From positions 2,108,001 through 2,172,000 of the forward strand of contig CAWESU010000001.1 in NCBI GenBank assembly GCA_963811805.1: a stretch of 64,000 bases of DNA, read 5' to 3'. This DNA is from DAHUXN01 sp963811805. Lineage in GTDB: Bacteria > Acidobacteriota > Terriglobia > Acidiferrales > UBA7541. Below the pieces are notes generated by a model. It had not been told where the DNA came from, did not search any database, and worked only from the letters and a program-made list of their open reading frames with translations. The position numbers and the translations under genes are program-made. This document shows, piece by piece, positions 25,262 through 33,855 of the stretch. Numbering within the stretch: position 1 is the first letter of the stretch; each line of letters starts with the position of its first letter.

Positions 25262-28200
25262 ATGAAGTCGACGCGCTTACTGGTATGCACCTTTCTCTTT
25301 TTGCTTTCAATGGCCCGCACCGCGTGCGCGCAAGGTGTTGGCGCCTCGGGCAGCATTTCCGGCACAGTGACGGATCCCTCCGGCGGCGTTATCCCCAGTG
25401 CCTCCATCGTAGTCACGGAGGTCGACAAGGGAATCCAGTTCTCCGGAGCCACCGACAGCAGTGGCCGCTTTCAGTTTGCGGCTCTTCCGCCGGCCACTTA
25501 CAACGTGACCGCAAAAGCCTCCGGTTTCGAAACCGTGGTCCAGAAGGGTGTTGTGGTCACCGTCGGAGGCGTCGCCCTGGTGGACTTTCAATTGAAGGTC
25601 GCCGCAGCGGCCGAGACTGTCGAAGTAAACGCCCAGCCACCTGTCGTAGACACAGAAAGAGGCAGCCAGTCGAACACTCTCACCGACGAGTACATCGCCA
25701 ATCTTCCCATCGATCGCCGCGATTACCTTACGTTCACCTTGCTCTTGCCCGGTGTCGCGAATTCCACCCGCCTCTCCGACGACCAGGATTATCGCGTGAA
25801 GCAGACCCCGCAAAGCGGGCTCTCTTTCTATGGAAGCAACGGCCGCGGAAACAGCGTCACCGTCGACGGCGGGGAAGTCAACGACGACGCGGGCGGCGTC
25901 CGTCTCACCGCGAGCCAAGACGCCGTGCAGGAGTTCCAGGTGAATCGCAGCGATTACGCTGCGGACTTGGGCGGCGCCACCGGCGCGAGCATTAACATCG
26001 TCACAAAATCCGGCACGAACAATGTGCATGGAAGCATCTACAGCTATTTCCGCAACGACGCCATGGACGCGCGCGATCCCTTTGCTTTCAGCCAGGCCTT
26101 GCTGCCGACTAGCCCTTTTTCCTTCACGGCCACAGGCTCGCCCGTCAAGGACACCCTCAGCCGCTATCAGTATGGCGGCACGCTGGGCTTTCCTATCAAG
26201 AAGGACAAAACTTTCCTGTTCACCTCATTCGAGGGCTTGCTCCAGAACGCGCAGAATGCCGTTCCCATCCTGACCGACAGTTCCATCTTCGCCGGGCCCA
26301 CTGCCGCAGCGCCGACCACCTTTTCGGCGAGCGATCCGCGCGCGGCGCAGCAATCCGTCGTCACTGCTCTGGCCACTGATCCGGGAAACCCGATGGTGCC
26401 TTGCCTCAACAATCCCAACGGCACCATCACCAGCCTTCCCGCGCAAACCTGCGCGGGCGCGCTCGAGACCGGGCTCACCGTCAGCCCCGTCACCGGCCTG
26501 ACCGCCCTTCAGACCGCCACCAACAACTTCCTCATCAATCAGTTTGAAACCAACGGCGGACTCTTCAATTACGACACGCGCGAGTATCTCGCCTCCGCGC
26601 GCCTCGATCATCATTTCAACGACGCCAACCAGGTTTCTCTCGAATATCACTTTGGACACGATCTGGAAGAATCGCCCGACGTGCAATCTTTGACCGGCTT
26701 CTCCGCCGGCAGCTCCATCCACAACTACGACGACGATCTTCTCGGCTCCTGGTTCCACGAATTCAGTCCCACATTTCAGAACCAAGCCTTGGTGCAATGG
26801 GACTACAACGGCTTCAACGTGATTCCCAATGAGCCCGGCGAGGTCGGCCTGCAAATTCCCGGTTTTGCGAACAATCTCGGCACCAACATTTTTCTTCCCA
26901 GTTACACCATCCTCCGCCGCTCCGAATTTTCCGACAATTTGACCCTCATCCGCGGCCATCACGCCATGACCTTCGGTGGCTCCGAGCTTCTCCGCGGCGA
27001 CCACGCCGAATCGCACACGTTTTTCCCTGGCCGTTTCGTTTTTGGCTCTCTTCCAGGAGAAGCTTTGAGCCCGTGCTTCGCGCCCTCCGCCAGCGCCTCC
27101 AGTCCTAATCCCTGCGGTTTTTTGACGGGCGGAGCCAGCATCAGTTCTCTCCAGTCCGCTTCGCTCGGCCTGCCCCAAGTCTTCCAACAAGGCTTTGGAA
27201 ATCCCGCCTATCCCGCGTACACCAGGCCGCTGACGGGAATGTACTGGCAGGACTCCTGGCAAATCCGCTCCAATTTCACTTTGAACTATGGAATCCGCTA
27301 TCAAATCGATTCGCAGTTTCTGCCGCTCAATACCGACTATCGCGATGTTGCCCCGCGTTTGTCCTTCGCATGGGATCCGTTTAACGACCACAAGACCGTC
27401 ATTCGTGGCGGCTACGGAATCTTTTATGGCCCCATCGATGCGCAGATTCCCCAGGTGGACTTGAGCCTGGGGGCGCTCAACAAAAATTACAGTGCCGTCG
27501 AGAATCAGAACAACACGAACCAGGTTCCCGATCAGGTCAACAACCTCGTCAACACGTGCGGCATCGGCTTTCCCGGCACCGCCATTTTCCCGGGCAACGG
27601 CTCGAGCCCCTGCACTCGATTTATATCCATTTATGTTGACCCGCTTACGGCGACGGGGCTCCCCATTCAAAACTCCGCTGCCGTTTTCCAGACGCTCTTT
27701 TCGCAGGGCGCCATTCAATGCACCACGCCCACGGCCGGCAACGCCGCTTGCATCACTCCGCAGGACCTCGCGCAATTCAATATTTTCGTTTCCAACAGCG
27801 GCCAGCTCTCTCCTTTGCAGGTGCTTTTCAGCAATCCGCCGAACTACAAGACTCCTTACTCCCAGCAGGCTTCCGTTGGCGTCGAACGCGAGATTGCCAA
27901 TGGTTTTTCCGTTTCCGCCAGCGGCATCTATACCCACACCCTCCGGCTTCCCGTTGCCATTGACACCAATCTGCTGCCGGCGCCCTTGAGCACGGTAACC
28001 CTGGCCAACGGCCAGAACGTTTCCTACCGCAATTGGAATACCAGCGCGGCCACCGACCCGCTCGGCGGCACGGAGTTTCCCAGCGGTGTGTTCCCCTGCG
28101 CGATCACCCTGAACCCCTACGGCCAGCCCGTTTCGCCTTGTTTCGTCAACCCGCTAATTACTCAGAACAATCAGTACACCTCTGCGGCATCCGCGCTCTA

Positions 28201-28864
28201 TGAAGGCGGTATCCTCGAAGTCCGGAAACGCTTCAACGATTACTACACCCTGTTTGGGAATTACACCTACAGCAAGGGGTTTGACACCACCACGGATTTC
28301 AATTCCGACTATGGTCCGCAGGATCCCACCAACCTGGGCCTCGATCGCGGCCTCTCCGAATTTGACGAGCGCAACAAAGTCGTCATCGCGGGAGTCTTCG
28401 ACAGCCCCTGGCATCAAGCGGCCCTCTCCGGCTTCGAGCTTTCTCCGATCTTCACCTATCACAGCGGGCATCCATTCAATCTCTTGGCTGGCGGCGAGGT
28501 GAACGGCGACAACCACACCACCAATGAGCGGCCCATCGGAGCTCCTCGCGACACGGGTCTCGGCCCCAACTTCAACGAGTTTGATATGCGCTTGGCCTGG
28601 CGCCACAAAATCGAGGAGAAGAGCAGCCTGGAATTGACCGCGGAGGGATTCAACATCGCCAACCGCACCAATTACGCCAGCGTGAACGACGAAGTCAGTC
28701 CGCTCTTTGGTTTTCAGCCGGGATTTACCACGTTCAACGTGCACGGAATGAAGCCCGGCACGCCTCTTGCCGGTGGCGGGGTCGCCACGCCTAGCACGCC
28801 GCTCGCTTTCACTTCGGCGTTTCCCATGCGGCAGATTCAGCTGGGTCTGCGCCTTAATTTCTAA
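25262..28864 (+). CDS. Oar-like TonB-dependent receptor, head of the acyl-CoA cluster
   Basis: The product is 1200 residues with a signal peptide (LLVCTFLFLLSMARTACAQ). Residues about 25-110 form the carboxypeptidase-regulatory-like domain (GSISGTVTDPSGGVIPSASI, LPPATYNVTAKASGFETV). A plug domain follows with LTDEYIANLPIDRRDYLTFT, LLPGVANSTRLSD and GNSVTVDGGEVNDDAGGV. The long barrel ends in MRQIQLGLRLNF with the terminal Phe needed for outer-membrane insertion. A ribosome site GGAGA precedes the ATG. The family binds large or hydrophobic substrates in known cases, but Acidobacterial members are uncharacterised. Its promoter carries operator copy 2, and the SDR and acyl-CoA genes follow on the same strand, so it may import the substrate they degrade. 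Confidence 0.9.
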   Translation: MKSTRLLVCTFLFLLSMARTACAQGVGASGSISGTVTDPSGGVIPSASIVVTEVDKGIQFSGATDSSGRFQFAALPPATYNVTAKASGFETVVQKGVVVTVGGVALVDFQLKVAAAAETVEVNAQPPVVDTERGSQSNTLTDEYIANLPIDRRDYLTFTLLLPGVANSTRLSDDQDYRVKQTPQSGLSFYGSNGRGNSVTVDGGEVNDDAGGVRLTASQDAVQEFQVNRSDYAADLGGATGASINIVTKSGTNNVHGSIYSYFRNDAMDARDPFAFSQALLPTSPFSFTATGSPVKDTLSRYQYGGTLGFPIKKDKTFLFTSFEGLLQNAQNAVPILTDSSIFAGPTAAAPTTFSASDPRAAQQSVVTALATDPGNPMVPCLNNPNGTITSLPAQTCAGALETGLTVSPVTGLTALQTATNNFLINQFETNGGLFNYDTREYLASARLDHHFNDANQVSLEYHFGHDLEESPDVQSLTGFSAGSSIHNYDDDLLGSWFHEFSPTFQNQALVQWDYNGFNVIPNEPGEVGLQIPGFANNLGTNIFLPSYTILRRSEFSDNLTLIRGHHAMTFGGSELLRGDHAESHTFFPGRFVFGSLPGEALSPCFAPSASASSPNPCGFLTGGASISSLQSASLGLPQVFQQGFGNPAYPAYTRPLTGMYWQDSWQIRSNFTLNYGIRYQIDSQFLPLNTDYRDVAPRLSFAWDPFNDHKTVIRGGYGIFYGPIDAQIPQVDLSLGALNKNYSAVENQNNTNQVPDQVNNLVNTCGIGFPGTAIFPGNGSSPCTRFISIYVDPLTATGLPIQNSAAVFQTLFSQGAIQCTTPTAGNAACITPQDLAQFNIFVSNSGQLSPLQVLFSNPPNYKTPYSQQASVGVEREIANGFSVSASGIYTHTLRLPVAIDTNLLPAPLSTVTLANGQNVSYRNWNTSAATDPLGGTEFPSGVFPCAITLNPYGQPVSPCFVNPLITQNNQYTSAASALYEGGILEVRKRFNDYYTLFGNYTYSKGFDTTTDFNSDYGPQDPTNLGLDRGLSEFDERNKVVIAGVFDSPWHQAALSGFELSPIFTYHSGHPFNLLAGGEVNGDNHTTNERPIGAPRDTGLGPNFNEFDMRLAWRHKIEEKSSLELTAEGFNIANRTNYASVNDEVSPLFGFQPGFTTFNVHGMKPGTPLAGGGVATPSTPLAFTSAFPMRQIQLGLRLNF

Positions 28865-29036
28865 CGCAGCCGTCGAGCAGGAGCGCTGAGGACTGGGCGG
28901 CGCCGGTACTCGCGTGCTGAATCGGATCGTCGCTGGCTTCGCATGGCGCTCGCCGTGGCTCGGCATGCGCGGTGCTTTCGCCTATTCTCTGCACGTCGGG
29001 GACTTCAGGGATGTCGCGCGAGGAGCAGAACCACAA

Positions 29037-29825
29037 TTGAAAGAAGCCGCACAGGCGAGGAGCGCGAAACAGCTTTTTGACCTCACGGGACGCGTCGCGA
29101 TTGTCACCGGAGGTTCCATCGGACTGGGGCGCCAAATGGCCGAGGGCTTGGCCGATATGGGAGCTCATCTTGTGCTCTGTGCGCGCAAGAAGGAGCGTTG
29201 CCAGCAGGCCGCCGAGGAGCTGCAGGCCCAGGGCGCGAGCGTGCTGCCGCTTGCCTGCGACGTCAGAAGTCCCGAGAGCATTCAGGAAGTTGTGGACGCA
29301 GCCCTCGCGCGCTTCGGCCGCATCGACATCCTCATCAACAATGCCGGCACATCTTGGGGCGCGCCCGTCGAAGAAATGCGCCTCGAGGATTGGAACAAAG
29401 TCATCGAGACCAATCTCACCGGAACCTTTCTCTTCTCGCAAGCGGCCGGCAAGAGCATGATCGCGCAGCGCTGCGGCAAAATTATCAATATCGCGTCGGT
29501 CGCGGGCCTGCACGGCGCCCCGCCGGCGCTTCAGGCCATCGGTTATCACGCAAGCAAGGGCGGCGTCATCGCCTTCACCCGCGATTTGGCCTGCAAGTGG
29601 GGGATGCACAATATCCAGGTGAATGCCATCGCTCCCGGATGGTTCCCCACGCACATGTCCCAGGCCGTTCTGGAGCGAAACAAAGAAGCTTTCTTGAAGA
29701 GAATTCCGCTCGGCCGGCTCGGCGGAGAACACGATCTGAAAGGCGCTGCCGTCTTTCTGGCTTCGGACGCTTCGGACTATGTCACCGGCCACGTGCTCGT
29801 CGTCGACGGAGGGCAGACCGCTTAA
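29037..29825 (+). CDS. Short-chain dehydrogenase/reductase
   Basis: From the TTG at 29037, preceded by AGGAG 11 bases upstream, the product is 262 residues. An upstream GTG at 28914 in the same frame would add 41 residues of unlikely sequence. The Rossmann motif is VTGGSIGLGRQMAEGLADMG, followed by NNAG at the fourth strand. The catalytic Ser is in INIASVAG and the Tyr/Lys pair in YHASKGG. It resembles gluconate 5-dehydrogenase and 3-oxoacyl-ACP reductase-like SDRs. It ends 16 bases before the acyl-CoA ligase gene and probably oxidises or reduces a hydroxyl or keto group of the cluster substrate. Confidence 0.88.
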   Translation: MKEAAQARSAKQLFDLTGRVAIVTGGSIGLGRQMAEGLADMGAHLVLCARKKERCQQAAEELQAQGASVLPLACDVRSPESIQEVVDAALARFGRIDILINNAGTSWGAPVEEMRLEDWNKVIETNLTGTFLFSQAAGKSMIAQRCGKIINIASVAGLHGAPPALQAIGYHASKGGVIAFTRDLACKWGMHNIQVNAIAPGWFPTHMSQAVLERNKEAFLKRIPLGRLGGEHDLKGAAVFLASDASDYVTGHVLVVDGGQTA

Positions 29826-29841
29826 TTCGGCGAGGTCGTTC

Positions 29842-31500
29842 ATGAATCTTCCGCTCACGCCAATACGCTTTTTGCGCTATGCCGAGCAGCAGTACGCGGA
29901 CAAGACAGCCGTGGTCTGCGGCGCCGAGCGATTTACATATCGCGAATTGGCCGAACGCGTCAGCCGCCTTGCCGGCGCGCTGCGTCAGGAGGGCATTCAG
30001 CCAGGCGATCATGTCGCTTTCCTGAGCGCCAATTGCCATCGTCTCCTCGAAGCCTATTACGGTGTTCTCGAAGCGGGCGCCGTTTTGCTTCCGCTGAACA
30101 TCCGCCTCGCGACGCACGAACTTGCTTACATTCTGAACGATTCCGGCGCCAAACTCCTGTTTCTGCAAAAACAATTCTTGAGCCTTGCTGATTCCTTTCA
30201 CTCCCAAATCCCCGCGATGAAATCGTTCCATCTTCTCGATGGCACCCTTGATGCCGCGCCGGAACGGCCTTGGCTCTCGCCGAAGAATTACGAAGCCCTT
30301 CTTTCCGAAGCCGCGCCCCATCGTGCGGACTTCACGAACATCGACGAGAACGCCGTCGCAGAGCTTTTCTACACCAGCGGGACCAGCGCCGAACCCAAAG
30401 GCGTCATGCTGACTCACCGCAACATCTATCTTCACGCTCTGAATTCCAGTCTATCGCTCCACACCGAAGTCGGCGCCGCCGAGCTTCATACCATTCCGCT
30501 TTTCCACGTCAATGGCTGGGGCGCGGCGCATTTCCTCACCTTGCTGGGCGGCAAGCACGTCATGATTCAGAAATTCGATCCCCCTGAAGTTTTCCGCCTC
30601 ATCGAGCAGGAGCGCGTGCGCTCCTGCAGCCTTGTGCCCTTCATGGCCACCGCGCTTGTGAACTGTTCGGAGCGCAAGAAGTATGACTTGAGCAGCCTCG
30701 AACGCATCACCATCGGCGGCGCGGCCTCTTCTCCCACGCTCATCCGCGAAGTGGAACAAAATCTCGGCTGCACCTGTTTTGCTGGTTATGGCCTGACGGA
30801 AACCTCGCCCGTGCTCACCATTTCTCCGCTCAAACCCGGCGAGCTCGGCGAAGGGGAGCAGCGCTCTGCCATCCAGGCCATGACCGGTTACGCCATCCCC
30901 GGCGTCGAGCTTCGCATCGTGGACGCCAACGGTGACGACGTTCCGCACGACGGAAAAAGTGTCGGCGAAATCGTCGCTCGTAGCGATGGAGTCATGCTCG
31001 GCTATTGGAATCAGCCCGAAGCCACCGCCGAAGCCTTGCGCGGCGGCTGGTTTCACACCGGCGATCTGGCCACCATGAACGCGGAGGGCTACCTCCTCAT
31101 CCTCGATCGCAGCAAAGACATCATCGTCAGCGGCGGAGAAAATATTTCCTCGCTCGAAATCGAAAAGGCGTTCCTCGCTCACCCCGCCGTTCTGGAAGTC
31201 GCGGTTATTCCCGTGCCGGACGAAAAATGGGGCGAAGTGCCCAGGGCGCTCGTCGTCTTGAAGCCGGAAGCCCACGCCGCGGAATCGGAGCTGCTCGAAT
31301 TCTGCCGCTCGCAGCTCGCGCACTACAAATGTCCCCGCTCCGTCGACTTCCTCGCAAGCCTGCCCAGGACTGGCACGGGGAAAATCCTGAAAAGAGATCT
31401 GCGCAAAAAATATTGGCAGGGCCAGGAAACCATCCGTCCGGAGTCGGTGGAAGCCAAGCGAAAAGGCTCGCAGGGCCGGCACCAAGCGAAGGAGTCGTGA
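29842..31500 (+). CDS. Acyl-CoA synthetase (AMP-forming, long-chain fatty acid-CoA ligase type)
   Basis: The product is 552 residues from the ATG at 29842. The adenylate-forming signatures are all present: P-loop FYTSGTSAEPKGVMLTH, GYGLTETSPV, HTGDLATMNAEGYLLILDRS with the hinge KDIIVSGGENISSLEIE, and the catalytic Lys in RTGTGKILKRDL. It should activate a carboxylic acid to its CoA thioester using ATP. The gene is 16 bases after the SDR and its TGA is directly followed by the ATG of the first acyl-CoA dehydrogenase, so ligase and dehydrogenase act in sequence. Confidence 0.93.
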   Translation: MNLPLTPIRFLRYAEQQYADKTAVVCGAERFTYRELAERVSRLAGALRQEGIQPGDHVAFLSANCHRLLEAYYGVLEAGAVLLPLNIRLATHELAYILNDSGAKLLFLQKQFLSLADSFHSQIPAMKSFHLLDGTLDAAPERPWLSPKNYEALLSEAAPHRADFTNIDENAVAELFYTSGTSAEPKGVMLTHRNIYLHALNSSLSLHTEVGAAELHTIPLFHVNGWGAAHFLTLLGGKHVMIQKFDPPEVFRLIEQERVRSCSLVPFMATALVNCSERKKYDLSSLERITIGGAASSPTLIREVEQNLGCTCFAGYGLTETSPVLTISPLKPGELGEGEQRSAIQAMTGYAIPGVELRIVDANGDDVPHDGKSVGEIVARSDGVMLGYWNQPEATAEALRGGWFHTGDLATMNAEGYLLILDRSKDIIVSGGENISSLEIEKAFLAHPAVLEVAVIPVPDEKWGEVPRALVVLKPEAHAAESELLEFCRSQLAHYKCPRSVDFLASLPRTGTGKILKRDLRKKYWQGQETIRPESVEAKRKGSQGRHQAKES

Positions 31501-32688
31501 ATGGATTTGAATCTAAGCGGTGAGGAACGCCATTTCCGCGATGAATTTCGTGCCTGGCTCGAAGCCAATGTTCCCGCGGACTGGCCCGCGTGGCGCGAAA
31601 AGCCCATAGAAGTTTCCTTTCCCTACCTGCGCTCCTGGCAGCGCAAGCTTTACGATGGCGGCTGGGCCGCCGTTTCCTGGCCCAAGCAATATGGCGGCCG
31701 CGACGCCACTCTGATGCAGCAGGCCATCTTCTGGGAAGAAATGGCCCGCGTGGACGCGCCGCCGATGGCCAACGCCCTGGGCCTTGGCCTCATCGGCCCC
31801 ACGATCATCGCCTTCGGCACCGACGCGCAGAAAAAACGCTTCATCCCCCGCATCCTCGGCGCGCAAGAAATCTGGTGCCAGGGATTTTCCGAGCCCAATG
31901 CCGGCTCCGATCTCGCGAGTCTGCAAACCGAAGCGCGCCTCGATGGTGGCAGCTACGTCGTCAACGGCCAGAAAGTTTGGACCAGCTACGGTTGGATCGG
32001 CGACTGGTGCGAACTGGTCGTTCGCACCGATCCTGACGTCCCCAAGCACAAGGGCCTCACGGTTCTTTTGGTCGACATGAAATCCCCCGGCGTCGAAGTT
32101 CGCCCGCTGCGGCAAATGACCGGCGAATCCGAATTCGGCGAAATATTCTTCCGCGACGTGCGCGTCCCGCTCGAAAACGTTCTCGGCCAGGTCAACGATG
32201 GCTGGAATGTCGCCATCGGCACGCTGATGTACGAGCGCGGCTCCTACGGTGCCCGCCTCCTTCCGCTCTTCCGGCGCAATATTCGCCGTCTCATCGAGCT
32301 TTCTCGCGCGGTTCAGCGCAACGGCAAGCCCGCCGCTCAGGACGCGCTCATCCGCCAGAAGCTCGCGCAGTGTTACGCCGAAGTCGAAATCATGCGCCTC
32401 AACCAGTTGCGCGCCTTCAGCCGCATCAGCGCCACCGGCGCGCCCGGGCCCGAGGGTTCCATTCAGAAAATTTTCTGGAGCGAACTGAATCAGCGCCTCC
32501 AACAAATCGCCCAGGAAATGTTCGGCCCCTATGGCCAGTTGCTCGCCGGAGATCCCCGCGCCATCGACCACGGGCTTTGGTCCTACGGCTACTTGCGCAG
32601 CCGTGGCAACACCATCGAAGCGGGCACCTCCGAAGTCCAGCGCAACATCATCGGCCACTTCGTGCTCGGCTTGCCGCGGAGCTATTGA
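31501..32688 (+). CDS. Acyl-CoA dehydrogenase, catalytic-type subunit
   Basis: The product is 395 residues with the full acyl-CoA dehydrogenase fold. QGFSEPNAGSDLASLQTEA binds flavin, VVNGQKVWTSYGWIGDWCEL and PLRQMTGESEFGEIFFRDVR form the beta domain, and TIEAGTSEVQRNIIGHFVL ends the C-terminal helices. It starts directly after the ligase stop and ends 11 bases before a second, smaller dehydrogenase. Adjacent pairs like this form alpha2-beta2 enzymes in actinobacterial steroid side-chain degradation, so the same may hold here. FAD-dependent dehydrogenation at the alpha-beta bond is the expected reaction. Confidence 0.92.
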   Translation: MDLNLSGEERHFRDEFRAWLEANVPADWPAWREKPIEVSFPYLRSWQRKLYDGGWAAVSWPKQYGGRDATLMQQAIFWEEMARVDAPPMANALGLGLIGPTIIAFGTDAQKKRFIPRILGAQEIWCQGFSEPNAGSDLASLQTEARLDGGSYVVNGQKVWTSYGWIGDWCELVVRTDPDVPKHKGLTVLLVDMKSPGVEVRPLRQMTGESEFGEIFFRDVRVPLENVLGQVNDGWNVAIGTLMYERGSYGARLLPLFRRNIRRLIELSRAVQRNGKPAAQDALIRQKLAQCYAEVEIMRLNQLRAFSRISATGAPGPEGSIQKIFWSELNQRLQQIAQEMFGPYGQLLAGDPRAIDHGLWSYGYLRSRGNTIEAGTSEVQRNIIGHFVLGLPRSY

Positions 32689-32699
32689 AAGGATGCAAC

Positions 32700-33803
32700 G
32701 TGCAATTCGGATTGAACGATAGCCAGCAAATTTTGAAGGACAGCGCCCGCAAATTCTTCGCCGGCGAGTGTCCCATCAGCGAAGTCCGCCGCCTGATGGA
32801 AACGGACACCGCCTTCGACGCCTCCCTCTGGTCCAAAATGGCCGAGCAGGGATTTACCGGAATCATTTTCCCCGAAGAGTACGGCGGCGCTGGCCTCGGC
32901 AAAGTCGAACTGATTCTCCTCATGGAAGAAGCCGGCCGCGCGCTTCTTCCCGGTCCGTTTTTCTCTACCGTCGCTTTCGCCGGCGCTGTGCTCGATGCTG
33001 CCGGCACTCCGGCGCAGAAGCAGAAATACCTTGCGCCCATCTGCCGCGGCGAAGCCCGCTCCACCGTCGCCTTGCTCGAAGCCAACGCCAGCCCGTCTCC
33101 CGCGGACGTTCAAATCTCTGCGGACAAGGGAAAGCTCACCGGCGAAAAATTTTTCGTTCCCGACGCCGCCACAGCCGATTCGATTCTCGTCGTCGCGCGC
33201 AACGGCGTCTTCGTTGTAGACGCCGGCGCCCCCGGCATCGAAATCACGCCCATGAAAGGGATGGATCTCACCCGTAAGCAATATTCCGTGCGCTTCAACG
33301 CCACGCCCGCGGAAGCGCTCGGCAGTCCTGCAGCGCTCGCGCGCGCCATCGATGTTGCCACCGCCGCGTTGGCCGCCGAGATGGTCGGCGGCATGCAGCG
33401 CACTCTGGAAATGGCCGTCGAATACGCAAAAACCCGCAAGCAGTTCGGCAAGCCCATCGGCATGTTCCAGGCCGTGCAGCATCAGTGCGCCGACATGTAT
33501 TTGGAAACCGAAAGCGCCCGCTCCGCGGCCTATTACGCCGCCTGGGCGCTCGAAGAGAACGCCCCCGATGCAGCCGTCGCCGTTTCCATCGCGAAAATGT
33601 ACGCCAGCGACGCCTCCCGCACCGTTGGCAATCGCGGCATCCAAATCCAGGGCGGCATGGGTTTCACTTGGGAGAATGATCTCCACCTGTATTACCGTCG
33701 TGCCAAAGTTTCGGAGACCGCTTTCGGCGATGCGGCTTTTCATCGCGAGCGCATCGCCCAGCAAGTCATCGACGCTGGCGCACTGCCCGCAAAGACCGCG
33801 TAG
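32700..33803 (+). CDS. Acyl-CoA dehydrogenase-like partner subunit
   Basis: From the GTG at 32700, with GAAAGGA 6 bases upstream, the product is 367 residues. It has N-terminal helices (NDSQQILKDSARKFFAGECP), EQGFTGIIFPEEYGGAGLG, and a C-terminal domain with YAKTRKQFGKPIGMFQAVQH and IQGGMGFTWENDLHLYYRRA. The flavin-loop motif (xSEPxxGSD) of its neighbour is absent: that region reads VALLEANASPSPADVQIS. It therefore looks like the non-catalytic or half-site subunit of a heteromeric dehydrogenase. An earlier start in the same frame would overlap the first dehydrogenase and is a shadow. Confidence 0.88.
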   Translation: MQFGLNDSQQILKDSARKFFAGECPISEVRRLMETDTAFDASLWSKMAEQGFTGIIFPEEYGGAGLGKVELILLMEEAGRALLPGPFFSTVAFAGAVLDAAGTPAQKQKYLAPICRGEARSTVALLEANASPSPADVQISADKGKLTGEKFFVPDAATADSILVVARNGVFVVDAGAPGIEITPMKGMDLTRKQYSVRFNATPAEALGSPAALARAIDVATAALAAEMVGGMQRTLEMAVEYAKTRKQFGKPIGMFQAVQHQCADMYLETESARSAAYYAAWALEENAPDAAVAVSIAKMYASDASRTVGNRGIQIQGGMGFTWENDLHLYYRRAKVSETAFGDAAFHRERIAQQVIDAGALPAKTA

Positions 33804-33855
33804 AAGTACGTGTAAGGGGTACGTGTAGAAGCACCGAAGGAGAGAGGTCATCGCT

